From: DATBLE01 sp036555585
GTDB lineage: Bacteria; Actinomycetota; Thermoleophilia; Gaiellales; Gaiellaceae
Direction: 5' to 3'
NCBI GenBank assembly: GCA_036555585.1
Contig: DATBLE010000027.1
Span: 62,001 to 126,000 of the forward strand
Length of the DNA: 64,000 nucleotides
Shown here: positions 31,472 to 40,200 of the stretch, one piece after another
Numbering within the stretch: position 1 is the stretch's first letter
Layout: each line of letters begins with the position of its first letter
Position numbers and translations under genes: made by a program
The notes under the pieces: model-generated
Database searches by the model: none
What the model was told of the DNA's origin: nothing
The model's input: the letters and a program-made list of their open reading frames with translations, nothing else

Positions 31472-32881
31472 ATGCCTGACGCGGTCGTCGTCGGGGCGGG
31501 GCCGAACGGGCTGGCTGCGGCGATCGAGCTTGCGCGGGCCGGCCGGTCGGTGCTGGTGCTGGAGGCGGCCGAGACCGTCGGCGGCGGGATGCGGACCGCC
31601 GAGCTGACCCTGCCGGGCTTCCGTCACGACGTCTGCTCGGCGATCCACCCGGGCGCGGTCGGCTCGCCCTTTCTGCGCTCGCTGCCGCTCGCCGAGCACG
31701 GTCTCGAGTGGATCGAGTCTCCGGCACCGCTCGCTCACCCGTTCGACGACGGCACCGCGGCGGTGCTCGAGCGCTCGGTCGCGGCGACCGCGGCGGGGCT
31801 CGACACCGACGCTGAGGCGTATCGGCGCCTGCTCGGCCCGCTGGTCGAGGCGGCCGAGGACCTCGCCGCGGTCCTGCTCGCGCCGCTCAGACTGTCGCGC
31901 TACCCGTTGGCGGCAGTGCGCTTCGGTGCCCACGCGCTGCTCCCGGCGACGTCGCTCGCCCGGCGCCGTTTCGCAGGCGAGCGTGCGCGAGGGCTCTTCG
32001 CCGGCGTCGCTGCCCACTCGATGCTCCGGCTCTCGACGCCGCCGTCCGGCGCGGTCGGGCTCGCCCTTGCTTTCTTCGGTCATGCCTTCGGGTGGCCGAT
32101 GCCGCGCGGCGGCGCGCAGGCGCTCGCCGACGCGCTCGCGTCGTACCTGCGCTCGCTGGGCGGCGACATCAGGTGCGGCCACGAGGTGGAGTCCCTCGCC
32201 GAGCTCCGCGGCACCAGGCTGGTGCTGCTCGACGTCACTCCGCGACAGCTCCTCGCCCTCGCGGGTGGCGGGTTGCCCTCTCTCTACCGGCGGCGGCTCG
32301 CGGGCTACCGCTACGGCCCCGGCGTCTTCAAGCTCGATCTCGCGCTCGACGGCCCTGTTCCCTGGCGCGCGGCCGAGTGCGGGCGCGCGGCGACCGTCCA
32401 CCTCGGCGGCACGCTCGACGAGGTCGCCCGGGCCGAGTCGGAGGTCGCGGCCGGCGGGCACCCCGAGCGGCCCTTCGTCCTGCTTGCGCAGCAGACCCTC
32501 TTCGACCGGACGCGGGCCCCTGCCGGGAAGCACACGGTCTGGGCCTACTGCCACGTCCCGAACGGCTCCCGCGTGGACATGACCGGCCGCATCGAGGCGC
32601 AGATCGAGCGCTTCGCCCCGGGCTTCAGGGAGCTGATCGCCGCCCGCCATGCGCTGGGCCCTGCGCAGCTCGAGCGCTACGACCCGAACTACGTCGGCGG
32701 GGACATCGGCGGTGGCCTCCATGACCTCAGGCAACTCTTCACGAGGCCGGTCGCGCGCCGCGTCCCGTACTCGACGCCGCTCGAGGGTGTCTACCTCTGC
32801 TCGTCGTCGACCCCGCCCGGCGCCGGCGTCCACGGAATGTGCGGCTACTTCGCCGCTCGCGCGGCGCTCGCGGGGCGGTGA
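31472..32881 (+). CDS. NAD(P)/FAD-dependent oxidoreductase (phytoene dehydrogenase-like)
   Basis: 469 residues. The N-terminal FAD Rossmann motif is VVVGAGPNGLAAAIELARAG, followed by the ADP-ribose acid (VLEAAETVGGGMRT). The C-terminal FAD motif region reads LEGVYLCSSSTPPGAGVHGM, typical of CrtI/PDS-like amine-oxidase-fold proteins. The substrate is unknown: this actinobacterial class is distinct from true phytoene desaturases and no carotenoid genes are adjacent. Confidence 0.88.
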   Translation: MPDAVVVGAGPNGLAAAIELARAGRSVLVLEAAETVGGGMRTAELTLPGFRHDVCSAIHPGAVGSPFLRSLPLAEHGLEWIESPAPLAHPFDDGTAAVLERSVAATAAGLDTDAEAYRRLLGPLVEAAEDLAAVLLAPLRLSRYPLAAVRFGAHALLPATSLARRRFAGERARGLFAGVAAHSMLRLSTPPSGAVGLALAFFGHAFGWPMPRGGAQALADALASYLRSLGGDIRCGHEVESLAELRGTRLVLLDVTPRQLLALAGGGLPSLYRRRLAGYRYGPGVFKLDLALDGPVPWRAAECGRAATVHLGGTLDEVARAESEVAAGGHPERPFVLLAQQTLFDRTRAPAGKHTVWAYCHVPNGSRVDMTGRIEAQIERFAPGFRELIAARHALGPAQLERYDPNYVGGDIGGGLHDLRQLFTRPVARRVPYSTPLEGVYLCSSSTPPGAGVHGMCGYFAARAALAGR

Positions 32882-32910
32882 CCCGGACCGGACATGGCCT
32901 TCCGAGTGGC

Positions 32911-32944
32911 GTTTGCAACCCAGTCTCTGAGACTGGACTGAAAC
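32911..32944. repeat. Imperfect palindrome with a perfect 8-bp core
   Basis: Core arms CCAGTCTC (32920-32927) and GAGACTGG (32929-32936) around one T, with GTTT and AAAC at the outer ends. It lies 30 bp after the FAD oxidoreductase stop and 67 bp before the methyltransferase. It could be a terminator stem without a T tract or an operator; no matching regulator is adjacent. Confidence 0.5.
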
Positions 32945-33011
32945 AATTGCGTGACGCTTTCTCCACAGGGGTCCGCGGGAGCGGCGGGATACCCTCTGCC
33001 GAGCCTTGGAG

Positions 33012-33662
33012 ATGCGCCGGACGTGGGACGCGCTCGCCGCCGGGGAGACCGCGGTGTACGTCGGCGACCCGGCCACGGGGGGAGAGGAGCTCGCCGGGCT
33101 GCTCGGGCGCCTCGGCGGCGATCCGCGCGGGGGAACCTGCGTCGAGGTGGGTTGCGGGCCCGGGCGGATGACCACGGCGCTTGCCGGGCGCTTCGACCAG
33201 GTGCTCGCGGTCGACGTCTCGCCGGCGATGCTCGAGCGGGCACGGAAGCACGTGGCGGCGAGCAACGTGCGGTTCGGCCTGGTCTCCGGGGAGCAGCTCG
33301 ACGGCGTGGATCAGGGCGTCGCCGACGTCGTGATCTGCTACCTCGTGCTCCAGCATCTGCCGGCCCGCGAGGTGGTCGAGGCGTACCTCCGTGAGTTCGC
33401 ACGCGTCCTCGCCCCGGAAGGCGAGGCCTACGTCCAGATCCCGGTGCTCGGCGCGGCGGGGCGCGCGTGGCGTGCCGTGCGCCGCCCCCTGGTCGCGCTC
33501 GGCCGCCGGCCCGACACGAGCGCCGCCTTCCGCGGCTTTCGCCTGACCCGCGGCGAGCTCGACCGTGCGCTCGACGCCGCGCAGCTGCGGGTGATCGCCG
33601 AGGACGAAGGCCCGTCCGCGTACCGCTTCAGCCGCGACCGCTTCCTGCGGCTCGCTCGCTGA
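33012..33662 (+). CDS. SAM-dependent class I methyltransferase
   Basis: 216 residues. Motif I is CVEVGCGPGRMTTALA, motif II acid LAVDVSPAMLERA, then VVICYLVLQHLP (motif IV). A C-terminal basic region could contact the acceptor. ATG 33012 follows TTGGAG; a TTG at 33006 is in frame. Its TGA overlaps the next ATG (TGATG), so it is coupled to the O-antigen-ligase-like gene and may methylate a surface glycan or lipid precursor (inference). Confidence 0.85.
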   Translation: MRRTWDALAAGETAVYVGDPATGGEELAGLLGRLGGDPRGGTCVEVGCGPGRMTTALAGRFDQVLAVDVSPAMLERARKHVAASNVRFGLVSGEQLDGVDQGVADVVICYLVLQHLPAREVVEAYLREFARVLAPEGEAYVQIPVLGAAGRAWRAVRRPLVALGRRPDTSAAFRGFRLTRGELDRALDAAQLRVIAEDEGPSAYRFSRDRFLRLAR

Positions 33663-35089
33663 TGACCGCGCTCGCCCTCGTCGTCTACGGCGTGCTGCTC
33701 GCCGCGACCGCGGTGCTCGTCTTCCGGCGGCCGATCGTCGCGCTCTACGTCTTCGTGCTCGGCCTGCCGCTGCACAACATCGTCATGTCGCTGCTCTACG
33801 GCGGCGGCGTGCGCGGCCACGCGCTCGACGCCATCCAGGCCTGGAAGGAGATCGTGCTGGCTGCGGCTGTCGCCTCGGTCGCGCTCGCCGCCGTGCGCGC
33901 CGGCCGCCTTCCCTTCCGGCCGATGCTCGTGGACTGGCTGGCGCTCGCCTACGCCGTCGTCGTCGTCCTCTACGCGCTGATCCCGCAGAGCGCGCTCGAC
34001 GGCGATGCGGGAGCGCGGGCGATCGCGTACGGGCTCCGCCACGACCTCGTCCTGGTCGCCGCCTACTTCCTCGGCCGCTCGGTTCCGCTGGACGTGCGCC
34101 GGGTTCGCTGGCTGGTCGCCGGGGCGGCGGCGGCGGTCGCGGCGTGGGGACTGGTCGAGGTCTACTCCGTTCCGATCGAGTGGTGGCGCCACTCGGGCGC
34201 GGTCGGCTACTTCCACCGCGAGCTCGGCTACGACTACCACGGCCCGGGCGGCCTGCCGGAGAACTTCGCGTTCAACACGAGCGGCGGCCTCTTCCGGCGG
34301 CTCGTCTCGACCTTCGTCTCGCCGCTCGCGACCGCGTACCTGCTCGTCGTCGCGCTGCTCCTGCTCGCCACCTTCAGGCGCGCTCGGCCGGTCGCGGTCG
34401 CGCTCGCGGTCGTGTGCGGCGCGGGCCTGCTCTGGACGTTCTCGCGCTCGTCGGTCGTCGCGCTCGCGATCGGCCTCGTCGTGCTCGCCGCCGCCCGCCG
34501 GCGCTGGTGGCCGCTCGGCGCTGCGGCTGCGGCGGTCGCGGTCGGCTTCGGCTTCGCCGCGATCTACCACGACGTCGCGCCGCGTACCCACTGGTTCGCG
34601 AGCGACCTGCCCTACCAGCAGGCGCAGGCGAAGGCGAAGGGGCCGCTCCCCGAGGGTAGCGGCCTGTCCGGCACGGTCAGCCTCGGCGAGCCGTCGATCA
34701 GGAGCCACCTCGACTCGCTGCGCGACGGGATCAGGACGGTGATCCACCACCCGCAAGGCTTCGGGCTCGGCAACGCTGGCACGACTGCCCAGCGCTTCGG
34801 CGTGAAGCTCGAGGCCGGCGAGTCGAACTACACGGAGCTGGGCGCGGAGGCGGGGCTCGCCGGCGCCCTGCTCTTCGTCGCCTGGAGCCTGGCGCTGTTC
34901 GCCGGGCTGGTGCGCACGGCCTGGCAGGGCGACCGGTTCGCCGCCGGAGTCGCCGCCGCCTTCGCGGCGACGCTCGCGCTGGCGGTCCAGACCGACGCGA
35001 TCGGGGTACCGTGGCTCGCGTACGCGCTCTGGTGGCTCGCCGGAGCCCTCGTCTTCACCCGAAGGGAGGAGCGGAGATGGACAGCGTGA
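33662..35089 (+). CDS. O-antigen ligase/polymerase-like membrane protein (Wzy/WaaL type)
   Basis: 475 residues with about 11 membrane helices and a large hydrophilic loop (about 180-220 and 305-365). The loop near IRTVIHHPQGFGLGNAG ... ESNYTELGAEAGLAG matches the Wzy_C/O-antigen ligase signature, with His and Gly-rich GxG followed by the NxxxE segment. Such proteins polymerise or ligate lipid-linked glycans outside the membrane. It overlaps the upstream methyltransferase by one base and the downstream VOC gene by 13 bp. Confidence 0.85.
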   Translation: MTALALVVYGVLLAATAVLVFRRPIVALYVFVLGLPLHNIVMSLLYGGGVRGHALDAIQAWKEIVLAAAVASVALAAVRAGRLPFRPMLVDWLALAYAVVVVLYALIPQSALDGDAGARAIAYGLRHDLVLVAAYFLGRSVPLDVRRVRWLVAGAAAAVAAWGLVEVYSVPIEWWRHSGAVGYFHRELGYDYHGPGGLPENFAFNTSGGLFRRLVSTFVSPLATAYLLVVALLLLATFRRARPVAVALAVVCGAGLLWTFSRSSVVALAIGLVVLAAARRRWWPLGAAAAAVAVGFGFAAIYHDVAPRTHWFASDLPYQQAQAKAKGPLPEGSGLSGTVSLGEPSIRSHLDSLRDGIRTVIHHPQGFGLGNAGTTAQRFGVKLEAGESNYTELGAEAGLAGALLFVAWSLALFAGLVRTAWQGDRFAAGVAAAFAATLALAVQTDAIGVPWLAYALWWLAGALVFTRREERRWTA

Positions 35090-35793
35090 TCGCCTGGCAC
35101 GAGCTGTACACGAGCGACGTCGCCGCGGCGACCCGGTTCTACACCGAGCTGCTCGGCCTCGAGCTGGAGAGCGCCGACATGGGCGACTTCCAGTACCCGA
35201 TGCTGCGGAAGGACGGCCGGTCCCACGCCGGCTTCTTCCAGAAGGAGCACGAGGAGATCCCCTCGCACTGGTATCCGTACGCGCTCGTCGACGACGTCGA
35301 CGCCACGGTGGAGCAGGCCAAGAGCGGCGGTTGCGAGGTCCACTCGGGCCCCTTGACCGTGGCGGACGGGCTGAGGGTCGCGGTGCTCGGCGACCCGCAG
35401 CGCGCCACCTTCGGCGTGATCCACTGGGACGAGGAGCCGCCGGCCGGCGTGTTCGTCTGGGACGAGCTCCATGCCACCGACACCGTCGCCGCAGCTGCGT
35501 TCTACGGCGACCTGTTCGGCTGGAAGACCGAGCCGTTCATGGAGGGCTACGAGGCCTTCAACGCCGGCCAGACGACCGTCGCCGGGCTGATGCGGGAGCG
35601 CGGCGGCTCGCCGGTCGCCTACTGGCTGACGTACTTCGGGGTCGAGGACACCGACGCGACCGCGGCGAAGGCGATGGAGCTGGGCGCCGGCGTCGTCGTG
35701 CCGCCGGAATCGATGGAAGGCGTCGGCCGCTACGCGGTGCTCACCGACCCTACCGGGGCGGCGTTCGGAATCCACAAGGGCGAGTCGAGCTAG
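35077..35793 (+). CDS. VOC-family protein (two glyoxalase/bleomycin-resistance domains)
   Basis: 238 residues made of two VOC modules, about 5-115 and 124-235. Both start with a WHELYTSDVAAATRFYTELL / WDELHATDTVAAAAFYGDLF motif. Metal-ligand positions are partly kept (His8-equivalent and late Glu are not both evident), so catalysis is uncertain. Clear ribosome site GGGAGGA before ATG 35077, which lies within the 3' end of the ligase gene. Confidence 0.88.
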   Translation: MDSVIAWHELYTSDVAAATRFYTELLGLELESADMGDFQYPMLRKDGRSHAGFFQKEHEEIPSHWYPYALVDDVDATVEQAKSGGCEVHSGPLTVADGLRVAVLGDPQRATFGVIHWDEEPPAGVFVWDELHATDTVAAAAFYGDLFGWKTEPFMEGYEAFNAGQTTVAGLMRERGGSPVAYWLTYFGVEDTDATAAKAMELGAGVVVPPESMEGVGRYAVLTDPTGAAFGIHKGESS

Positions 35794-35797
35794 TCAT

Positions 35798-36610
35798 CTA
35801 GCCGAGCCGCTCGGCCACGGCCCCCATCCGCTCGAACCGGGCGCCGGCGTCGAGGCAGTGGCCGATCAGCTCGTCGAGCATGGCGATCCGGTGCCCGCGG
35901 CCGATCACCTGCGGGTGCATGCAGTACGTGAGCACGCCGCCGTCGACGTTCGCGTCCATGAAGTCGACCTCGGCCTTCCAGATCTCCAGCACCTGGCCGG
36001 GCGGAGCGCCGCCCTTGCGGTACGGGTCGAAGTTGAACTGGAAGTGCACCCAGTCGTCGAGCTCGAAGCACATCGGCAGCTCCCAGAACCGTGCCTCGCG
36101 GCCGCGCTCGAGCGGCGACTCGCGCGAGACGCGGTCGCCGATTCGCGGCCGGAACGGTCGGTAGTCGTCGGTCATCAGGCTCGAGTCGTAGAGGAAGCCG
36201 AGCTCCTCGACCAGCTCGAGCGTGACCGCCGACAGGTCGGCCGAGGGCGAGCGGAAGCCGAGCGGCCGGACGCCCAGGCGCTCGAGCACCGCCCAGGCCC
36301 GCTCCATGTCGGCGCGCTCCTCGTCGGCCGCCTGCCCGCTCGGGTCGACGTGGGCGTAGGAGTGGTGGGCGACCTCGTGGCCGGCGACGAGGATCGACTC
36401 GGTCTCCGCCGGGAACGACTCGACGGTGTGGCCGGGAACGAAGAAGGTGGCCGGCACCTCGCGGCGCCGCAGCAGCTCGAGGATGCGCGGCACGCCGACC
36501 CGTGCTCCGTACTCGCCCCGGTTGAGCATCGCGGGCGTCACCCGCTCGTAGGCGAGCCAGACCGACAGCGCGTCGAAGTCGAAGCTCAGGCAGACGGTGC
36601 TGTTCGGCAT
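35798..36610 (-). CDS. Polysaccharide/peptidoglycan deacetylase (CE4, HpPgdA-like)
   Basis: 270 residues. The NodB core has FDFDA (metal Asp, about 11-13), the metal His pair in AHHSYAHVDP, FRSPSADLSAV and a late CMHPQVIGRGHR. No signal peptide, as in the cytoplasmic-like HpPgdA/allantoinase-type branch, so the substrate may be a small amide rather than cell wall. It starts 1 bp after the DUF1326 gene, and converges with the VOC gene (4-bp gap). Confidence 0.87.
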   Translation of the reverse strand: MPNSTVCLSFDFDALSVWLAYERVTPAMLNRGEYGARVGVPRILELLRRREVPATFFVPGHTVESFPAETESILVAGHEVAHHSYAHVDPSGQAADEERADMERAWAVLERLGVRPLGFRSPSADLSAVTLELVEELGFLYDSSLMTDDYRPFRPRIGDRVSRESPLERGREARFWELPMCFELDDWVHFQFNFDPYRKGGAPPGQVLEIWKAEVDFMDANVDGGVLTYCMHPQVIGRGHRIAMLDELIGHCLDAGARFERMGAVAERLG

Positions 36611-36611
36611 C

Positions 36612-37217
36612 TCACCCGGAGTAGGCGAACGTGCTGACGTACGCGCAGTTGCCGGTCAGCTCGAACTCGAACGGCTCGTCGACGACGGCGAGCCGGTCGG
36701 CGTAGTACTCGGTCCCGGCGATGTGGTGACCGGGGATCGCGCAGCTGACGCGCTCGTCGGTCTCGAACGGGCGCGCAGCGGACAGCTCGATGGCGGTGCC
36801 GACGCGCAGCTCGTTGCCCCCGGGTCCGGCCCGGAGGTCGATGGCGGCCGGTCGCACCTCGATCAGCTCGCTGGGCTTGCGCACCCACGGCAGGCGCAGG
36901 ACCAGCTCGCCGCCCCGCTGGCCGGTGAGGATCTCGGCCAGCGCCGTGCGCTGCTCCTCGCTGCCCCGCTCGTCGACGTAGACGACGAAGCTCCACGGCG
37001 AGCCCGGCTCGTCGTCGTCGTACCGGATCGCGAACGCGGCGGCGAGGCCGCCGAGGTCGACGCCGTCGGCCTCGCCCTCGCGAATCAGCCAGGAGAGCAC
37101 GCCGTAGCAGAGGCCGTAGGTGGAGCGTCCGCCCGTGAGCGCGCCGACCGTCCGGCAGGGGCAGATCGCCTCGCAGTTGCACGACTCGAAGTAGTCGCCC
37201 TCGATGTGCCAGCCCAC
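36612..37217 (-). CDS. DUF1326 domain protein
   Basis: 201 residues with the DUF1326 N-terminal cysteine signature ESCNCEAICPCR, suggesting a metal or Fe-S site, and a beta-rich remainder. Function unknown. GTG 37217 follows a TACCGT box by 7 nt; a TTG at 37241 is upstream in frame. Operon with the deacetylase. Confidence 0.88.
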   Translation of the reverse strand: MGWHIEGDYFESCNCEAICPCRTVGALTGGRSTYGLCYGVLSWLIREGEADGVDLGGLAAAFAIRYDDDEPGSPWSFVVYVDERGSEEQRTALAEILTGQRGGELVLRLPWVRKPSELIEVRPAAIDLRAGPGGNELRVGTAIELSAARPFETDERVSCAIPGHHIAGTEYYADRLAVVDEPFEFELTGNCAYVSTFAYSG

Positions 37218-37224
37218 GGCCGGG

Positions 37225-37230
37225 ACGGTA
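37225..37230 (-). promoter_or_regulatory. -10 box of the DUF1326 gene
   Basis: TACCGT, 7 nt before GTG 37217. The divergent korA leader begins about 30 bp away. Confidence 0.45.
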
Positions 37231-37277
37231 AACCACCGCAATCCGACTCGCCTGCTCGTGCGCTATACCTAGACCGT

Positions 37278-39107
37278 ATGGCCAAGGCGGTCGAGCGCAT
37301 CAGCCAGGTGACGATCCGCTTCGCGGGCGACTCGGGCGACGGGATGCAGCTCACCGGCGCCCGATTCACGAGCGAGACGGCCGTGCTCGGCAACGACCTC
37401 TCGACGCTGCCCGACTTCCCGGCCGAGATCCGGGCGCCGGCCGGCTCGCTGCCCGGCGTCTCCGGCTTCCAGATCCACTTCGCCGACCACGACATCCTCA
37501 CGCCCGGCGACCGCCCCAACGTGCTGGTCGCGATGAACCCGGCGGCGCTGAAGACGAACATCAAGGACCTGCCGAAGGGCGGCACGCTGATCGTCAACTC
37601 CGACGCGTTCAGCGAGAAGAACCTCGACAAGGCCGGCTACGCGTCGAACCCGCTCGAGGACGGGACGCTCGCCGACTATGCCGTCCACTCGATCCCGCTG
37701 ACGACGATGACCCTGGAGGCCGTGAAGGACTCCGGCGTGACCAGCCGCGAGGCCGAGCGCGCGAAGAACATGTTCGCGCTCGGGCTGATGTCGTGGCTGT
37801 ACACGCGTCCGACCGAGTCGACCGTCGACGAGATCAAGGCCAAGTTCGCGAAGCGCCCGGAGATCGCCCAGGCCAACATCCGCGCCTTCCAGGCCGGCTA
37901 CGCGTTCGGCGAGACGACCGAGGCGTTCGCCGTGCAGTACGAGGTCGCGCCGGCGCGGATGGCGCCCGGGGTCTACCGCAACGTCACCGGCAACCAGGCG
38001 CTTGCGCTCGGGCTCGTCGCCGCGTCGGTCAAGTCGAAGCTGCCCCTCTTCCTCGGCGCCTACCCGATCACCCCTGCGTCCGGGATCCTCGAGGAGCTCG
38101 CCGGGTACAAGCACTTCGGCGTCCGCACCTTCCAGGCGGAGGACGAGATCGCCGCCGCCGGCGCCGCGCTCGGCGCCGCGTTCGGCGGCTCGCTCGGGGT
38201 CTCGACCTCGAGCGGCCCGGGGATCGTGCTCAAGCAGGAGGCGATCGGCCTCGCGGTCACGCTCGAGCTGCCGCTCGTCGTCCTCGACATCCAGCGCGCC
38301 GGGCCGGCGACCGGCATGCCGACCAAGCCGGAGCAGGGCGATCTCCTGAACGTGATGTTCGGCCGGAACTCCGAGTCGCCGGTCGCGGTGGTCGCGGCCG
38401 CGACGCCCGGGGACTGCTTCGACGCCACCCTCGAGGCCTGCCGGATCGCGCTCACCTACCGCACGCCGGTGTTCATGCTCAGCGACGCCTACCTGGCGAA
38501 CGGCTCCGAGCCGTGGCTGATCCCGGACCCGGACTCGATCCCCGAGATCGAGGTCGAGTTCGCCGACGCGCCGAACCAGGACGGCGCCTTCATGCCGTAC
38601 CTGCGCGACCCGAAGACGCTCGCCCGGCCGTGGGCGGTGCCGGGGACGCCGGGGCTCGAGCACCGGATCGGCGGGCTGGAGAAGGCGGACGTGACCGGGA
38701 ACGTCTCGTACGACCCGGACAACCACGACTACATGGTCCGGATCCGCGCGCAGAAGGTCGCCGGGATCGAGGTCCCCGATCTCGCGGTCGACCACGTCGA
38801 GGGAGCGAAGCTGATCGTCCTCGGCTGGGGCGGGACGTACGGGCCCATCACCGCGGCCGTGCAGAAGGTACGCGAGGCCGGCGGCAAGGTCGCGCAGGCG
38901 CACCTCCGCCACCTCAACCCGTTCCCGCGCAACCTCGGCGACGTGCTGCGCTCGTACGACCGTGTGCTCGTCCCGGAGATGAACCTCGGGCAGCTGCTCA
39001 AGCTCGTCCGCGCGGAGTTCCTCGTCGACGCGGCCGGCTACAACCGCGTGCGCGGGCTGCCGTTCACGTCGTCCGAGCTCGCCGAGGCGATGGAGGCTCT
39101 CCTGTGA
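37278..39107 (+). CDS. korA: 2-oxoacid:ferredoxin oxidoreductase, fused gamma-alpha subunit
   Basis: 609 residues. The gamma domain (about 1-200) begins IRFAGDSGDGMQLTGARF; the alpha domain carries the 2-oxoacid site YPITPASGILEEL, the FQAEDEIAAAGAALGAA and STSSGPG segments, and a transketolase-C-like end. Together with the beta subunit it oxidatively decarboxylates 2-oxoglutarate or a related acid to the acyl-CoA with ferredoxin as acceptor. No ferredoxin or delta-subunit gene is adjacent. The ATG follows a TATACC element by 8 nt with no ribosome site. Its TGA overlaps the beta start (GTGA). Confidence 0.93.
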   Translation: MAKAVERISQVTIRFAGDSGDGMQLTGARFTSETAVLGNDLSTLPDFPAEIRAPAGSLPGVSGFQIHFADHDILTPGDRPNVLVAMNPAALKTNIKDLPKGGTLIVNSDAFSEKNLDKAGYASNPLEDGTLADYAVHSIPLTTMTLEAVKDSGVTSREAERAKNMFALGLMSWLYTRPTESTVDEIKAKFAKRPEIAQANIRAFQAGYAFGETTEAFAVQYEVAPARMAPGVYRNVTGNQALALGLVAASVKSKLPLFLGAYPITPASGILEELAGYKHFGVRTFQAEDEIAAAGAALGAAFGGSLGVSTSSGPGIVLKQEAIGLAVTLELPLVVLDIQRAGPATGMPTKPEQGDLLNVMFGRNSESPVAVVAAATPGDCFDATLEACRIALTYRTPVFMLSDAYLANGSEPWLIPDPDSIPEIEVEFADAPNQDGAFMPYLRDPKTLARPWAVPGTPGLEHRIGGLEKADVTGNVSYDPDNHDYMVRIRAQKVAGIEVPDLAVDHVEGAKLIVLGWGGTYGPITAAVQKVREAGGKVAQAHLRHLNPFPRNLGDVLRSYDRVLVPEMNLGQLLKLVRAEFLVDAAGYNRVRGLPFTSSELAEAMEALL

Positions 39108-40129
39108 CGGCGGAGGGGAACGGGAACGGGCGCGTGGAGCTGACCGCGAAGGACTTCAAGACCGACCAGGAGGTCCGCTGGTGCCCGGGCTGCGGCGACT
39201 ACGCGATCCTGGCCGCGCTGCAGGGCTTCATGCCGGAGCTCGGGATCGAGCGCGAGCGGCTCGTCTTCATCTCCGGGATCGGCTGCGCCGCGCGCTTCCC
39301 CTACTACATGCAGACGTACGGGATGCACTCGATCCACGGGCGTGCGCCGGCAATCGCCACCGGGCTGGCCGCGTCCCGGCCGGACCTGTCGGTGTGGGTG
39401 GTGACCGGCGACGGTGACGCGCTCTCGATCGGCGGCAACCACCTGATCCATGCCCTCCGGCGGAACGTGAACCTGAAGATCCTCCTCTTCAACAACCAGA
39501 TCTATGGCCTGACGAAGGGGCAGTACTCGCCGACGAGCGAGCTCGGCAAGGTGACGAAGTCGACGCCGTACGGTTCGCTCGACTACCCGTTCAACCCGGT
39601 GTCGCTGGCGATCGGGGCCGAGGCGACGTTCGTCGCGCGCTCGATCGACACCGACCGCAAGCACCTGACACAAGTGCTGCGCCGCGCGGCCGCGCATCGT
39701 GGGACTGCTTTCGTCGAGATCTACCAGAACTGCAACATCTTCAACGACGGCGCCTTCGACGCCGTCAAGGAGCATCCCGAGAACCAGATCCGGCTCGAGC
39801 ACGCACAGCCGATCCGTTTCGGCGAGGACGGCGAGCGCGGCGTCCGCCAGCGCGCGGACGGCTCGTGCGAGCTGGTCGACGTGGCCGAGGTGGGGGAGGA
39901 CGCGCTGCTCGTCCACGACGAGCACCACGACACCTCGAGCCTCGCGTTCGCGCTGTCGCGGATCGCGCACACGCCGCAGGGCCCGGCCCCGTTCGGCGTC
40001 TTCCGCGACATCGAGCGGCCGGTCTACGACGAGCTGATGGCCGAGCAGATCGAGAGGGCGAAGGAGAAGCGCGGCGTGGGGGACCTGCGCGAGCTCCTCC
40101 ACGCCGGCGACACCTGGACGATCTCGTAG
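39104..40129 (+). CDS. korB: 2-oxoacid:ferredoxin oxidoreductase, beta subunit
   Basis: 341 residues. CPGCGDYAIL near the N-terminus provides Fe-S cysteines together with the later SGIGCAARFP. The thiamine-diphosphate motif starts at VTGDGDALSIGGNH and ends at LLFNNQIYGLTKGQ. A C-terminal region of about 60 residues ends in KRGVGDLRELLHAGDTW. Coupled to korA by a 4-bp overlap. Its TAG stop merges into a GGGTC-type hairpin. Confidence 0.93.
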   Translation: MTAEGNGNGRVELTAKDFKTDQEVRWCPGCGDYAILAALQGFMPELGIERERLVFISGIGCAARFPYYMQTYGMHSIHGRAPAIATGLAASRPDLSVWVVTGDGDALSIGGNHLIHALRRNVNLKILLFNNQIYGLTKGQYSPTSELGKVTKSTPYGSLDYPFNPVSLAIGAEATFVARSIDTDRKHLTQVLRRAAAHRGTAFVEIYQNCNIFNDGAFDAVKEHPENQIRLEHAQPIRFGEDGERGVRQRADGSCELVDVAEVGEDALLVHDEHHDTSSLAFALSRIAHTPQGPAPFGVFRDIERPVYDELMAEQIERAKEKRGVGDLRELLHAGDTWTIS

Positions 40130-40156
40130 GGACTGACCCCGACGGGGTCTGTCCCT
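40128..40156. repeat. GGGTC-type palindromic repeat, copy 4
   Basis: Arms AGGGAC-T-GACCCC and GGGGTC-T-GTCCCT, identical to copy 3, with a GAC loop; it starts in the korB stop codon and can serve as a terminator. Confidence 0.88.
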
Positions 40157-40200
40157 AAAGAAACGGCGTAACACTCGGCCGGTCCGCGAGACTAGAGGGC

